DNA of 64,000 bases from Acidovorax sp. (GTDB taxonomy: Bacteria; Pseudomonadota; Gammaproteobacteria; Burkholderiales; Burkholderiaceae_C): NCBI RefSeq assembly GCF_021287135.1, contig NZ_JAJTBB010000020.1:1-64000 (forward strand), written 5' to 3'. Positions 26,095 to 35,305 of this stretch are shown here, piece after piece (positions within the stretch are counted from its first letter, which is position 1; every line of letters begins with the position of its first letter). Both the position numbers and the translations under genes were made by a program. The notes under the pieces were generated by a model. The model saw nothing but the letters and a program-made list of their open reading frames with translations, searched no databases and had not been told where the DNA came from.

Positions 26095-28356
26095 ATGCGA
26101 CAGCGCCTGCACCAGCTGTTCTGGCGCCACAGGGGCCGCGCCGCCATCACCTTGCTGCCGCTGGTGTTTGGGCTGCTGCACGTTGCAGACGTCTTGCACC
26201 TGCAGGTGCTGGAACGGCTGGACAACATCATCTACGACGCCCGCCTGCGGGCCACGATGCCGCGCACGCTGGACGAGCGCATCGTCATTGTCGACATTGA
26301 CGAGAAGAGCCTGGAGCAGGTCGGGCACTGGCCCTGGGGGCGGGACAAGCTGGCGGCCCTGGCGCGGGAGCTGTTCGAGCGCCAGCAGGTGGCGGTCCTG
26401 GGGTTCGATGTGCTCTTTGCGGAAGCGGATGGCAGTTCAGGCCTGGCCCGCCTTGAAGAGCTGGCCCAGGGGCCATTGCGCGGCCAGCCCGCCTTCCGGG
26501 AACAGCTGGCGCGGCTGGCCCCGTCGCTGGACCACGACGCGCTTTTTGCCCGGGCCTTGCAAGGCCAGCCCGCGGTCCTGGGGTACTACTTCACCAGCGA
26601 CCGGGACGGCAGGACCCGGGGCGTGCTGCCGGCGCCCGCGCTGCCCACGCAACGGCTTCGCGGCCTGCCCTTGTCGGCAACGGCCTGGAACGGGTATGGC
26701 AGCAACATTCCGCAGCTGGCGGATGCCGCCCCGGCCGCCGGCTTCTTCAACTCCATTACCGACGACGACGGCATCGTGCGGTCGCTGCCCCTGCTGGCCG
26801 AGCATGACGGCAGGTATTACGAATCCCTGGCCCTGGCGATGTTCCGGACCTTGCTCGACCAGCCCGAGGTGCACCCCGACTACGCGCGGCCCACGCCGCA
26901 GGGCACGCACGACACGTTGCGCAGCGTGGTGCTGCGCCAGGGAAGCCACGAGCTGGCGCTCCCGGTGGACGAGCGGCTGGCGACGCTGATCCCGTTCCGG
27001 GGGCCGGGCGACGTGCGCGGCGGCTCGTTCCGGTACCTGCCCGCCTCGGACGTGCTGGCAGGCCGCCTGGCCCCCAACGAGCTGCAAGGCTGCGCGGTGC
27101 TGGTGGGCTCCACGGCCCAAGGCCTGCTGGACCTGCGCGCCACGCCGGTCGGCCGGGCCTACCCGGGCGTGGAAACCCACGCCAACATGCTGTCCGCCTT
27201 CCTCGATGGCAAGAGCATCGTGCGCCCCGAATATGCGCTGGGTTTCGACGCCGCCCAGCTGCTGGTTACGGGGCTGCTGCTTGCGCTGGTCCTGCCCGTC
27301 CTGCCCGCGCTGTCCGCCTTGCTGGTCACGGCGGGTGTCGTCGCCGTGCTGGTGGGGCTCAACCTGTGGCTGTATCTTGGGCAAGGCCTGGTGCTGCCCC
27401 TGGCCACCGTGCTGGTCATGGCCGTGCTGGCCTTCACCCTCAACATGGTGTACGGCTATTTTGTGGAGAGCCGGTCCAAACGCGGCCTGGCCGCCCTGTT
27501 CGGCACCTACGTCCCGCCGGAGCTGGTGGACGAGATGGTCTTGCGGCCGGAGAAGTACAGCATGCAGGCCACGAGCCAGGAACTCACCGTGATGTTCTGC
27601 GACATGCGCGGCTTCACCAGCTTGTCCGAGCAGATGGAGCCCGTGCAGCTGCAGGCGCTGCTCAACGATGTGTTCAGCCGGCTCACCCGCACCATCCGCA
27701 GCCACCGCGGCACGATCGACAAATATATGGGCGACTGCGTGATGGCCTTCTGGGGCGCCCCCGTGGCCACACCCGAGCACGCAGAACTGGCAGTGCGCGC
27801 CGCGCTGGACATGCAGAGCGCGGTGGACGAAATCAACGCGGCCCATCGTGGGCGTGGCCTGCCCGAAATCGGCATCGGCATCGGCATCAACACGGGCGTC
27901 ATGTGCGTCGGCGACATGGGCTCTGACATCCGCCGCAGCTACACCGTGATCGGCGACGCGGTGAACCTTGCCTCGCGCCTGGAGGGCCTGTCCAAGCACT
28001 ACGGCGTGCGCACCGTGGCCAGTGAAAGCACCCAGGCCCAGGCACCGGGGTTTGCCTGGCAAGAGCTGGACCGCGTGCGGGTCAAAGGCAAGCTCCAGGC
28101 CGTGGCCATTTATTCACCGGTGGCCTCGCAAGGTGCCGAAACCCTCCAGCAAGCGGAAGAATTAGACACTTGGCAACAATGCCTGGCCGCTTTTCGCGCG
28201 CAGGACTGGCCACAATGCGAGACACTGCTGACCCAACTGAAGCAAGCAGCGCCGGCCAAGGAACTCTACCGCCTGTATGCCACCCGCCTGCAGGCGTTGC
28301 AGGGGCGGGCCTTCGACCCCGACTGGGACGGCGCCACCAGCTTTGATACCAAGTGA
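26095..28356 (+). CDS. CHASE2-domain class III adenylate/guanylate cyclase
   Basis: A 753-residue protein. A first helix is followed by a CHASE2 sensor domain (IVIVDIDEKSLEQVGHWPWG, GFDVLFAE, residues ~40-335). A transmembrane cluster follows (~385-460), then a class III cyclase domain: MFCDMRGFTS at ~497 and GDCVMAFWGAP at ~545 carry the two metal aspartates, and SYTVIGDAVNLASRLEG holds the base/transition-state residues. The product is probably cAMP. A short helical C terminus ends the protein. It belongs to the kinase-phosphatase-FHA operon and is followed 28 bp later by a cyclic-nucleotide phosphodiesterase-like gene. Confidence 0.94.
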   Translation: MRQRLHQLFWRHRGRAAITLLPLVFGLLHVADVLHLQVLERLDNIIYDARLRATMPRTLDERIVIVDIDEKSLEQVGHWPWGRDKLAALARELFERQQVAVLGFDVLFAEADGSSGLARLEELAQGPLRGQPAFREQLARLAPSLDHDALFARALQGQPAVLGYYFTSDRDGRTRGVLPAPALPTQRLRGLPLSATAWNGYGSNIPQLADAAPAAGFFNSITDDDGIVRSLPLLAEHDGRYYESLALAMFRTLLDQPEVHPDYARPTPQGTHDTLRSVVLRQGSHELALPVDERLATLIPFRGPGDVRGGSFRYLPASDVLAGRLAPNELQGCAVLVGSTAQGLLDLRATPVGRAYPGVETHANMLSAFLDGKSIVRPEYALGFDAAQLLVTGLLLALVLPVLPALSALLVTAGVVAVLVGLNLWLYLGQGLVLPLATVLVMAVLAFTLNMVYGYFVESRSKRGLAALFGTYVPPELVDEMVLRPEKYSMQATSQELTVMFCDMRGFTSLSEQMEPVQLQALLNDVFSRLTRTIRSHRGTIDKYMGDCVMAFWGAPVATPEHAELAVRAALDMQSAVDEINAAHRGRGLPEIGIGIGINTGVMCVGDMGSDIRRSYTVIGDAVNLASRLEGLSKHYGVRTVASESTQAQAPGFAWQELDRVRVKGKLQAVAIYSPVASQGAETLQQAEELDTWQQCLAAFRAQDWPQCETLLTQLKQAAPAKELYRLYATRLQALQGRAFDPDWDGATSFDTK

Positions 28357-28384
28357 GTCGTGAACCGAACCAACGCCTGAGCCC

Positions 28385-29185
28385 ATGAAAGTCCGTGTAC
28401 TGGGCTGCTCCGGAGCCATCGCCAAAGACTGCCGGACCACCGCTTTCCTGATTGACGACAGCATCCTCATCGACGCAGGGACCGGCGTGGGCGACCTCAC
28501 GCTGGACGAAATGCGCAAGATCGACCATGTGTTCCTGACGCATTCGCACCTGGACCATGTTGCTGCGCTGCCGTTGATGCTGGATGCGGTGGGGTCGCTG
28601 CGCAGCGCGCCCGTGCAGATCCATGCCCTTCCGGCCACCGTAGAGGCGCTGCGAGCCCACGTCTTCAACAACGTCATCTGGCCGGATTTTGAGGCGATCC
28701 CCTCGCAAAACCAGCCCTTCATGCGCTTTTGCCCCCTGGCCGCCGGCGAGCAGCGAACCGTTGCCGGGCTGCTGCTGGAGGCCTTGCCTGCCGTACACAC
28801 CGTGCCCGCCCTGGGCTACGCCCTCCGCGGCGAGGCGGGCTGGTGGGCGTTTACGGGCGATACCGAGCGCAACCCCGCGTTCTGGGAGCGTGTGAACGAT
28901 CTACCGCTGGCCATGCTGGTCATCGAGACGGCGTTCAGCCAGCGCGAGGCCGCACTGGCGCGCCGGGCCCTGCACTTGGCGCCGCGCACCTTGCTGGAGG
29001 AACTCAATTCGCTTAGGCAGCCCGGGTGCAGCATCTACATCACCCACGCCAAGCCGGCCGAAACGGAAATCATCGCCGAAGAAATCCGCGCCCTGCTTTC
29101 CTCGGACCCTGTCTCGCGGCAGGCCCCTGGCGGCCGCATGCAGCCGATCCATTGGCTGCGGTCTGGAGACGAGTTTAGGGTGTAG
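28385..29185 (+). CDS. MBL-fold 3',5'-cyclic-nucleotide phosphodiesterase (class II-like)
   Basis: A 266-residue metallo-hydrolase. The zinc motif HSHLDH is at 53-58, with further ligands in PAVHTVPALGY, FTGDTE and ITHAKP. The opening VRVLGCSGAIAKDCRTT and the ILIDAGTGVGDLTLDEM block resemble class II cAMP phosphodiesterases. It directly follows the cyclase gene, so it most likely hydrolyses the cyclase product. The family assignment is by eye; a generic MBL hydrolase remains possible. Confidence 0.85.
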   Translation: MKVRVLGCSGAIAKDCRTTAFLIDDSILIDAGTGVGDLTLDEMRKIDHVFLTHSHLDHVAALPLMLDAVGSLRSAPVQIHALPATVEALRAHVFNNVIWPDFEAIPSQNQPFMRFCPLAAGEQRTVAGLLLEALPAVHTVPALGYALRGEAGWWAFTGDTERNPAFWERVNDLPLAMLVIETAFSQREAALARRALHLAPRTLLEELNSLRQPGCSIYITHAKPAETEIIAEEIRALLSSDPVSRQAPGGRMQPIHWLRSGDEFRV

Positions 29186-29307
29186 GCGGGAAGCGAACCC
29201 TCGGCGGGCAGACGGCCTGTCAAGGCAACGCTCTTCGGAGAGTCGAAAAAGGTCCCAGCCTGACACTTCGCGCACAACGCGCAACATTCGACGCACTTGC
29301 TGACACT

Positions 29308-29330
29308 CTTGACGGGACAAAATTGTCAAG
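29308..29330. promoter_or_regulatory. Candidate activator (PilR-type) site upstream of pilA
   Basis: Inverted repeat CTTGAC and GTCAAG separated by 11 bp, about 90 bp upstream of the sigma-54 promoter. TGACA/TGTCA words also occur nearby. The distance suits an enhancer-binding protein such as PilR. Confidence 0.4.
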
Positions 29331-29421
29331 AAATGCGATCAACGCGCCCTTCCGAGTCAAAAGCGCGGGGATGACGAGTGGTGCTCCCCCTCAGCCCTCG
29401 GGCACCGATCAATCCGCAGGC

Positions 29422-29437
29422 TGGCATGGGAAATGCT
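29422..29437 (+). promoter_or_regulatory. Sigma-54 promoter of pilA
   Basis: TGGCATG and ATGCT blocks place GG (29423-29424) and GC (29435-29436) exactly 10 bases apart, matching the -24/-12 rule (TGGCACG-N4-TTGCA). It lies ~70 bp upstream of the pilA start. pilA transcription by RpoN with PilR is established in related bacteria. Apart from this and the inverted repeat at 29308, the 321-bp gap shows nothing else I can name. Confidence 0.75.
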
Positions 29438-29506
29438 GTTAATTCATCAGACCTGGAGAGCTGTTCTGCAGGTTGTTAATTGCAATTGACCTCCAAGGAG
29501 TTTCGT

Positions 29507-30055
29507 ATGAAGCAGATGATGCAAAAGGGTTTCACCCTGATCGAATTGATGATCGTGGTGGCGATTATTGGTATTCTGGCGGCCGTGGCGCTGCCGGCTT
29601 ACCAAGACTACACGATCCGCGCACGCGTTACGGAAGGTGTGGGTCTTGCTTCAAGTGCTAAGCAACTGGTGGGCGAAGCTAACACTGCTGTTGAATTGAA
29701 GGCGGCTGCTGACACTTGGAACGCGCAGGCTGGCGGTAACGGTGCTATTAGCAAGTATGTGAAGTCGGTGAAAATGGCTGACGACACTGGCGAAATCACG
29801 GTTGCGTTCAATAAAGCAAACGTGGGTAATATCAACGTTGACGGTGCAACATTGATTTACACGCCGTACATTCAAGCGGGCGGCGCAAATCCTGTCGCGC
29901 TGGCGGGCAACTTCACTAGCGCCGCTCCCGTCACGGGCTCTGTTGATTGGGGTTGCTCGTCCGATACGCATGCAGTATCCACTGCTCGTAAGCTTGAGCC
30001 CATTGCAGGCGCAGGTACACTGAAGGCCAAGTTCGCTCCGAACGATTGCCGTTGA
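29507..30055 (+). CDS. pilA: Type IV pilin PilA (major pilin)
   Basis: A 182-residue pilin with an AAGGAG ribosome site. An 8-residue leader ends in KG, and prepilin peptidase would cleave before F9. The mature N terminus [20 protein letters not shown] carries Glu at +5. The C-terminal region holds a cysteine pair (DWGCSSD and NDCR) that would form the disulfide loop. It has a sigma-54 promoter upstream and a strong intrinsic terminator after the stop. Codon use is less GC-rich than flanking genes. Confidence 0.96.
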   Translation: MKQMMQKGFTLIELMIVVAIIGILAAVALPAYQDYTIRARVTEGVGLASSAKQLVGEANTAVELKAAADTWNAQAGGNGAISKYVKSVKMADDTGEITVAFNKANVGNINVDGATLIYTPYIQAGGANPVALAGNFTSAAPVTGSVDWGCSSDTHAVSTARKLEPIAGAGTLKAKFAPNDCR

Positions 30056-30070
30056 GTTGGCCTGAAATTT

Positions 30071-30098
30071 AAAAACCCGCGTCAGCGGGTTTTTTTTT
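30071..30098 (+). terminator. Intrinsic terminator after pilA
   Basis: Stem AAAAACCCGC/GCGGGTTTTT with a GTCA loop, followed by an unbroken run of Ts. The accessory gene start codon at 30115 is only 17 bases past the T-run. Confidence 0.92.
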
Positions 30099-30114
30099 GT
30101 CTCTTGCCCGTCCT

Positions 30115-30903
30115 ATGCGCGTAAACCGCTCTCCACCATTCTTGTCTGCCCAACTTAGGGCATTCATATTTCATTCCCTGGGCACTCTTGTTGCGATAGC
30201 GGGGGTAGGTTACATCGTTTTCATTTATTGGTTTCCAACAGGACTAGGTGAGTTGGCTGGACGGAACAGCCTGTATGGCCTTTGCATTCTAGGCTTGTTC
30301 ACATCAGGGCCTTTGTTAACAGCACTGCTGTACCGATCTTCAAAAAGTCAGCGCGCTCTCTTTATTGATATGCTATTGGTTGCAGGTATTCAATGTTCAG
30401 CTTTGTTCTATGGAGTGAATGCACTGATCGTTGCCAGGCCGTTGGCTCTAATTTTCGAAACTGATCGATTTCGCATGGTTACCTACGCCGATGTGCCCGA
30501 GCAATCACATCCCTTATTAGAGGATTGGATTCTCCCTTGGAGTTTGCGCGGCTACGTCGTGGCAGGTCTACGTGCACCTGCGTCAGAAGCGGAGCGTCTT
30601 CAGCGCTTTGATGATCTCTTGGCGGACATCGGCCCTAGTCAACGCCCTGTCTATTGGCAGGATATTTCACTAAGTGCAGAAGATATCCGTAACCGCTCAC
30701 GCCCCTTGGCGGACCTCATTAATAAATACCCAGCCCAACGAAAAAAAATTGAAGCTATAGCCCATCAAGCCGCAGCCACAGAAAAAAATCCAGATCTAGT
30801 CTGGGTGCCCTTGGTGAGCCGCCTTAGCCTAGACTGGATTATTGTTTTGAATGTCGGTACCTTGAAGCCGATGGGTTTTCTTCCTTTAGATGGCTTTATT
30901 TAA
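30115..30903 (+). CDS. Type IV pilin accessory protein (TfpX/TfpZ family-like)
   Basis: A 262-residue membrane protein with about four N-terminal hydrophobic segments (LGTLVAIAGVGYIVFIYWF, YGLCILGLFTSGPLLTALLY, FIDMLLVAGIQCSALFYGVN, ALIVARPLAL) and a soluble C-terminal half. This layout, and its place directly after pilA, match the pilin accessory proteins TfpX/TfpZ known from Pseudomonas pilin groups, which help pilus assembly. The ATG at 30115 was chosen; an alternative TTG lies inside the terminator T-run. Low GC compared with the flanks suggests transfer with the pilin. Confidence 0.75.
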   Translation: MRVNRSPPFLSAQLRAFIFHSLGTLVAIAGVGYIVFIYWFPTGLGELAGRNSLYGLCILGLFTSGPLLTALLYRSSKSQRALFIDMLLVAGIQCSALFYGVNALIVARPLALIFETDRFRMVTYADVPEQSHPLLEDWILPWSLRGYVVAGLRAPASEAERLQRFDDLLADIGPSQRPVYWQDISLSAEDIRNRSRPLADLINKYPAQRKKIEAIAHQAAATEKNPDLVWVPLVSRLSLDWIIVLNVGTLKPMGFLPLDGFI

Positions 30904-33887
30904 TGGGTAGAGCGGGCAATGGCCTGTGTTGCAAGGTTGTGAGTGAATGTGCGCATAATCTTGTGTTCGGGCTTAAAGGATGAGTTTTCAAAATTATCCA
31001 TGGAGGCTTCTTCTAGATCTTTCCAACGCTTTTGCGATATCAGTGCCGCGCTCCATGCTGTCCAGGCGATGCCATCAAACGCTATACGAGAATATTGGGA
31101 AGTCGGTCGTTGAGTAAACCACTTACGACCCAGCTCTTCCATCTTTTCGTAATCTCTTGCTGATTGCGCCCCTAAAATCTGTAGGGCTCTGTTTAGATCT
31201 TCCGGTATTTGATCGCAAGTAATCCAAGTGGGATTAATCCACGTCCCGACTAGAGCATTTGCGGGAAGAAAATCCATGGTCCTTTCTGCTAACTCCGAAA
31301 TGCTATTGACGAGGGTGCGGTACTGATATTCTGTCCACCGAGCGCTGCATTGCTTGCCGATATCCCGCAGCGCAATGACCGGAAGGGCTTGTGGAACTGT
31401 TTGCCCGGTTATTTCGGCAACCAATGCGCGCGCAATGTTCGTTGCCGCCTCCGGAGGGAAGTATGTTTTCCCTAATGTTGGTGTACTGGACGGCAAAGGC
31501 CCGCTGACGTGCAGGGCTTCCAAATATGACCGCATTGTTAAGGGTATTGATAGCGTCGATTCAGCATTATCTCCTCTGAAACGAGTCTTGGGAGCGTCTA
31601 AGCTAAGTATGGGGTAATAATCAGAATTGGTGCGTGTATTGCCGGAAAGGCCGGCCAGTGCTCGAATCATCTCTGCATTGGCAACTTTTCTGAATGCCAG
31701 ATGGTCGCCATGGGCAACCCCGATGCGGGCCAAATCTTTTTTCAATTCGGGGGACTTCTCGATGCGCTTCCAGTCATTAGTGGTGATATGCCCCTTAGGC
31801 TTTGCGACCAAGATCAGATCCGTCTGGGAGCCGAACCATGCTGCGTAGTCTTCAAAGGCTGGGGTCAATGCATTGAGAATGGATGCTAAGAGCGTATCGT
31901 TGATTTCGTACAACTGAATCCATTGTACAAAAATGCCATCTTCATTAATATGCTTAGGTACAAACTTGTAAAATTCCTCTGAAAAGAGGGAGCCGACTCC
32001 ACTAATCCACGGATTGGACGGCTCTGAAATTAATACATCATATTTTCGGTTTTGTCCTGCAAGATATGCTTTGGCATCTTCAATTATGATGTTTGAGCGA
32101 ATGTCGTTAAATGATCGATCTACTCGATTGCCGAAGAGTTTGGCGCCTTGCACCATGGATGGTTCTATTTCGATGGTGTCCACCTGCTCCACGCGGTGGT
32201 CTCCGAGTAACGTGTGGGTTGTCATCCCTGATCCAAATCCAATAACGCCGACCTTCTTTGGGGCGTCATGTAGCGAAAGTGGAATACCTCCGAGAAGTAC
32301 CATGGTCGGCTCATCAGCCGTGGGTGCGCCATCGCCGATTTGAACCGCGGCATCAGTTTTGCCATTCGTTGAGATCGAAGCGCTACCGCTTTTTGATAAC
32401 AGTAGCGCGACGCTGGCAGTTTTTCCATCTTTGTAATATATGATTTCATCGCTGGAGTTAATGCTTGGCTTGCCATGCCGGTAGACTCCAGACGCCACTA
32501 TCGTCGGGTCGAACGGAGTCCGAACCGCAATGATTAAGGCACAGATGGCTACTCCTCCCCCGAATACCAATTGTCGTCGAGATCTACTATCCGCGGCATG
32601 TATGCGTAAGAAATAGAAGCCAACCCCAATATCGGCTAGTGCGGCAACGCAAAGTGCAAGCTTTAGACCAATATTGGGAATTAGCAAATGAACGGCTAAA
32701 TAGACTCCAAAAATTGCGCCCAATGTGTTCCAAGCATAAACGCGACCTATGACTCGTTCGCCGAGACCTGCTCTTAGCAGAGCTACAGTAAATAAGGGTA
32801 ACGTAGTTCCGGCAAAAAAAGCTGCCGGGAACATAATTGCGATCGCAATAGAGGCGGTGCCAAAGTTGAAAAGAGCGTATCCCCCATCCGTCTTTGCCAG
32901 CGATTGCATCAGCCATCCAACCCAAGCAAATGAATTCGCGTACACAAGCAGCGACGCGAGCGCTGCGATGCCCATGGCTACCTGCAGCCAACCTACCAGT
33001 TGCAGTGGCGCAGTCGCACTATCCGCTCGGCGCCTGATCCAAAGGCCTCCGAAAGCTATGCCTGCAATGAACGCTGCAAGCATGAGCTCAAATGCGTGCA
33101 TGGTGCTGCCAACGGCCATGCTCAACATGCGAATCCAGACTATTTCGTAGGCAAAAGACGCTGCACCGGATAAAGCAGTTGCTGTCAAGACAACGCGCAA
33201 TAAGGGAAGTTCTTTAGAACGATTTTGCTCGTCATTTTTGAAAATCTGGGGTTCAGAGCTCTTGGCCAACTGCCATGCTATACCAGCAACTACGAAGTTC
33301 AAAACTCCTGCCGCAAATACAGCACCCGGCAACCCCACGCGGGGAATTAATACGAAAGTGGATACAAGAGCACCTGCCGCGGCACCTATGCTGTTGGTGA
33401 AATAGAGCCCCCCCAACATGCGACCCTGGTATGTGGGAAACCGGCGTATGAGCCCTCCACTCATTAATGGAAAGGTCATTCCAAGTAATATGGTCTGCGG
33501 AAGAATAAGGATGGCTGCTACGAGCCAGCGAGTAACATTGATGGCCCAGGGTTGGCTTAGAGAGGGAATAATCCATTCAAAGCTCACTGTGCTGGCTGTA
33601 GTAAAAAACCAGTGAAATACAAGACCAAAGAAACCTATTGCAGCCTCAACCAGCGCGTACCAGCGGAGCAGATCGCGCCAGCGCTCCCCAACATTTGAAA
33701 TCCAGGCGGCACCAGCTGCCATGCCTCCCATAAAAATTGTCAAAACAAATGCTTGCGCATAGGCGGCATGGCCTAAAAACAGCCCAAGGTATTGAGACCA
33801 AATTGACTGATAAATAAGGCCGGCAAAGCCAGACAAGACGAAGATGATATAAAGCCAGTATCGCGAACTTCGATGCGTTGAACTCAT
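30900..33887 (-). CDS. Fused MFS-like / spermidine synthase-like membrane protein
   Basis: A 995-residue protein. Residues 1-~430 form two blocks of hydrophobic helices, both with a FAGLIYQSIW or FAYEIVWIRM motif at the start, as in the MFS-like half of fused MFS/spermidine synthases. Residues ~470-720 are a SpeE-like Rossmann domain (VGVIGFGSGMTTHTLLG, DTIEIEPSMV, YDVLISEPSNPW). The final ~270 residues have no clear family. Polyamine synthase activity is not certain, since many fused proteins of this class have unknown substrates. It is convergent with the accessory gene (4-bp overlap) and divergent from the second pilin. GC is low. Confidence 0.85.
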   Translation of the reverse strand: MSSTHRSSRYWLYIIFVLSGFAGLIYQSIWSQYLGLFLGHAAYAQAFVLTIFMGGMAAGAAWISNVGERWRDLLRWYALVEAAIGFFGLVFHWFFTTASTVSFEWIIPSLSQPWAINVTRWLVAAILILPQTILLGMTFPLMSGGLIRRFPTYQGRMLGGLYFTNSIGAAAGALVSTFVLIPRVGLPGAVFAAGVLNFVVAGIAWQLAKSSEPQIFKNDEQNRSKELPLLRVVLTATALSGAASFAYEIVWIRMLSMAVGSTMHAFELMLAAFIAGIAFGGLWIRRRADSATAPLQLVGWLQVAMGIAALASLLVYANSFAWVGWLMQSLAKTDGGYALFNFGTASIAIAIMFPAAFFAGTTLPLFTVALLRAGLGERVIGRVYAWNTLGAIFGVYLAVHLLIPNIGLKLALCVAALADIGVGFYFLRIHAADSRSRRQLVFGGGVAICALIIAVRTPFDPTIVASGVYRHGKPSINSSDEIIYYKDGKTASVALLLSKSGSASISTNGKTDAAVQIGDGAPTADEPTMVLLGGIPLSLHDAPKKVGVIGFGSGMTTHTLLGDHRVEQVDTIEIEPSMVQGAKLFGNRVDRSFNDIRSNIIIEDAKAYLAGQNRKYDVLISEPSNPWISGVGSLFSEEFYKFVPKHINEDGIFVQWIQLYEINDTLLASILNALTPAFEDYAAWFGSQTDLILVAKPKGHITTNDWKRIEKSPELKKDLARIGVAHGDHLAFRKVANAEMIRALAGLSGNTRTNSDYYPILSLDAPKTRFRGDNAESTLSIPLTMRSYLEALHVSGPLPSSTPTLGKTYFPPEAATNIARALVAEITGQTVPQALPVIALRDIGKQCSARWTEYQYRTLVNSISELAERTMDFLPANALVGTWINPTWITCDQIPEDLNRALQILGAQSARDYEKMEELGRKWFTQRPTSQYSRIAFDGIAWTAWSAALISQKRWKDLEEASMDNFENSSFKPEHKIMRTFTHNLATQAIARSTH

Positions 33888-34042
33888 GATGTTGGTAGTC
33901 TGTGAATTCTTGGAATTATTCAAACTAAGCAAGATGCTCGCCAGGAGCACGGAGAGCCGTCGGGTCGGGCTGTGCGACCTTTTGCGGGATCCGTGTAGGA
34001 ACGGTATTTGCTTCGTGTTCCCCAAACTAGATGGGCTAACCG

Positions 34043-34588
34043 ATGATAATGCGATGGAGAGTCAAGGGGTTAACTTTGATCGAACTCATGGTCGTCGTGG
34101 CGATCATTGGGGTGTTGGCGGGATTAGCGCTGCCCGCTTATCAAGCACATACCACTCGAGCGCGAGTGATCGAGGGGTTGGCGATTGCCGATGCGATCAA
34201 ACATGAGATTGGGATCGGTTCGGCTGCAGCCGTCGACCTTGAAACCACTATTGCGACTTGGAACGCGCAGGCAAACAATAAGGGTGCATCGAGCAAGTAC
34301 GTAACGAGCGTCCTAGCGACAAGTGCGCCGGGGGATGCCACGGATGGAGAAGTGACGGTTACTTTCAGCAATGAAGCTGGTCCAGTAGGGAACAGAACCG
34401 TCGTGTTGTCCCCATGGGTACACGCCTCAGCGGCGCTTCAGCCACTAGGTACATCTTATGGAACCCAGGACACGGGTCCTATTGACTGGAGTTGCCAGTC
34501 TGACAGCGGTGGGGTCTCGACCGCCCGAGGAATGGGGGGGTCGTTGGGTTCGTTGCCTGCCAAATTTGCTCCTCCAGATTGCCGCTGA
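34043..34588 (+). CDS. Second type IV pilin (PilA paralogue)
   Basis: A 181-residue prepilin. The leader ends at KG, and the mature sequence begins LTLIELMVVVAIIGVLAGLA, with Leu at +1 instead of the usual Phe/Met and Glu at +5. The body parallels the first pilin: ARVIEGLAIADAIKHE, TIATWNAQANNKGASSKYV and the C-terminal IDWSCQSDSGGVSTARG ... PDCR disulfide region. There is no strong ribosome site and no clear sigma-54 promoter upstream. It may be a minor or alternative pilin, or a poorly expressed copy. Confidence 0.88.
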   Translation: MIMRWRVKGLTLIELMVVVAIIGVLAGLALPAYQAHTTRARVIEGLAIADAIKHEIGIGSAAAVDLETTIATWNAQANNKGASSKYVTSVLATSAPGDATDGEVTVTFSNEAGPVGNRTVVLSPWVHASAALQPLGTSYGTQDTGPIDWSCQSDSGGVSTARGMGGSLGSLPAKFAPPDCR

Positions 34589-34706
34589 GCGTAGCTTTCT
34601 GCTGCAGTTTTAGTAGAGATCTGGACCGTAGCAAGATTGGCGCTTGCCGTTGCAGGCCACTATTTAGTGAGGTCGTAGGCATGACACGAAGCGCACGCGG
34701 GAATTT

Positions 34707-35198
34707 TTACTTCTGCATGAAGGTGCCTGACTTTCCCCCCCGCTTTTCTACTACCCCAACGCCTTGAATGGACATCCCCCGGTCCACCGCCTTGCACATG
34801 TCATAAACGGTCAGCAAGGCCACCTGCACCGCCGTCAGCGCCTCCATCTCGACCCCGGTCGGCCCCACGGTTTCGACGGTGGCGGTGCATTGCACGGAAT
34901 TGCGGTCTGGCTGCAGTTCAAAATCCAGGGCCACGCGGGTCAGGGCGAGGGGGTGGCACAGGGGGATCAGGTCGCTGGTCTTCTTGGCGGCCATGATGCC
35001 CGCGATGCGCGCGACGCCCAGCACGTCGCCTTTTTTTGCGGTTCCTGAGGCGATCAAGGCCAGGGTTTCGGGCTGCATTTCGATGCGGCCAGAGGCTACG
35101 GCGACGCGGTGGGTGGCGGGCTTGGCGCCGACGTCCACCATGTGGGCCTGGCCCTGGGCGTCGAAATGGGTGAGGGTGGGTGGGGTGGATTCGGGCAT
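34707..35198 (-). CDS. moaC: Cyclic pyranopterin monophosphate synthase
   Basis: A 163-residue MoaC, the enzyme that rearranges 3',8-cH2GTP to cyclic pyranopterin monophosphate in molybdenum cofactor synthesis. Conserved blocks: [32 protein letters not shown] and [14 protein letters not shown]. The ATG at 35198 was preferred over an upstream alternative because only it lies close to the conserved start. No other moa gene is nearby. Confidence 0.95.
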   Translation of the reverse strand: MPESTPPTLTHFDAQGQAHMVDVGAKPATHRVAVASGRIEMQPETLALIASGTAKKGDVLGVARIAGIMAAKKTSDLIPLCHPLALTRVALDFELQPDRNSVQCTATVETVGPTGVEMEALTAVQVALLTVYDMCKAVDRGMSIQGVGVVEKRGGKSGTFMQK

Positions 35199-35305
35199 GG
35201 CTGCTGCGGGGCGGTTGGGAAACAATTCAGAACCGGGGGCATCATACGGCGTTAGCACCCGCCGGCGGGCCGGTGGGGTGGCCTTGGGGATGAACGAGGA
35301 TCCGC

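Noticed and set aside
33950-34042. Sigma-54 promoter for the second pilin (TTGC block near 33982)
   Set aside because: The -24 position reads GT instead of GG, so the essential dinucleotide is missing.
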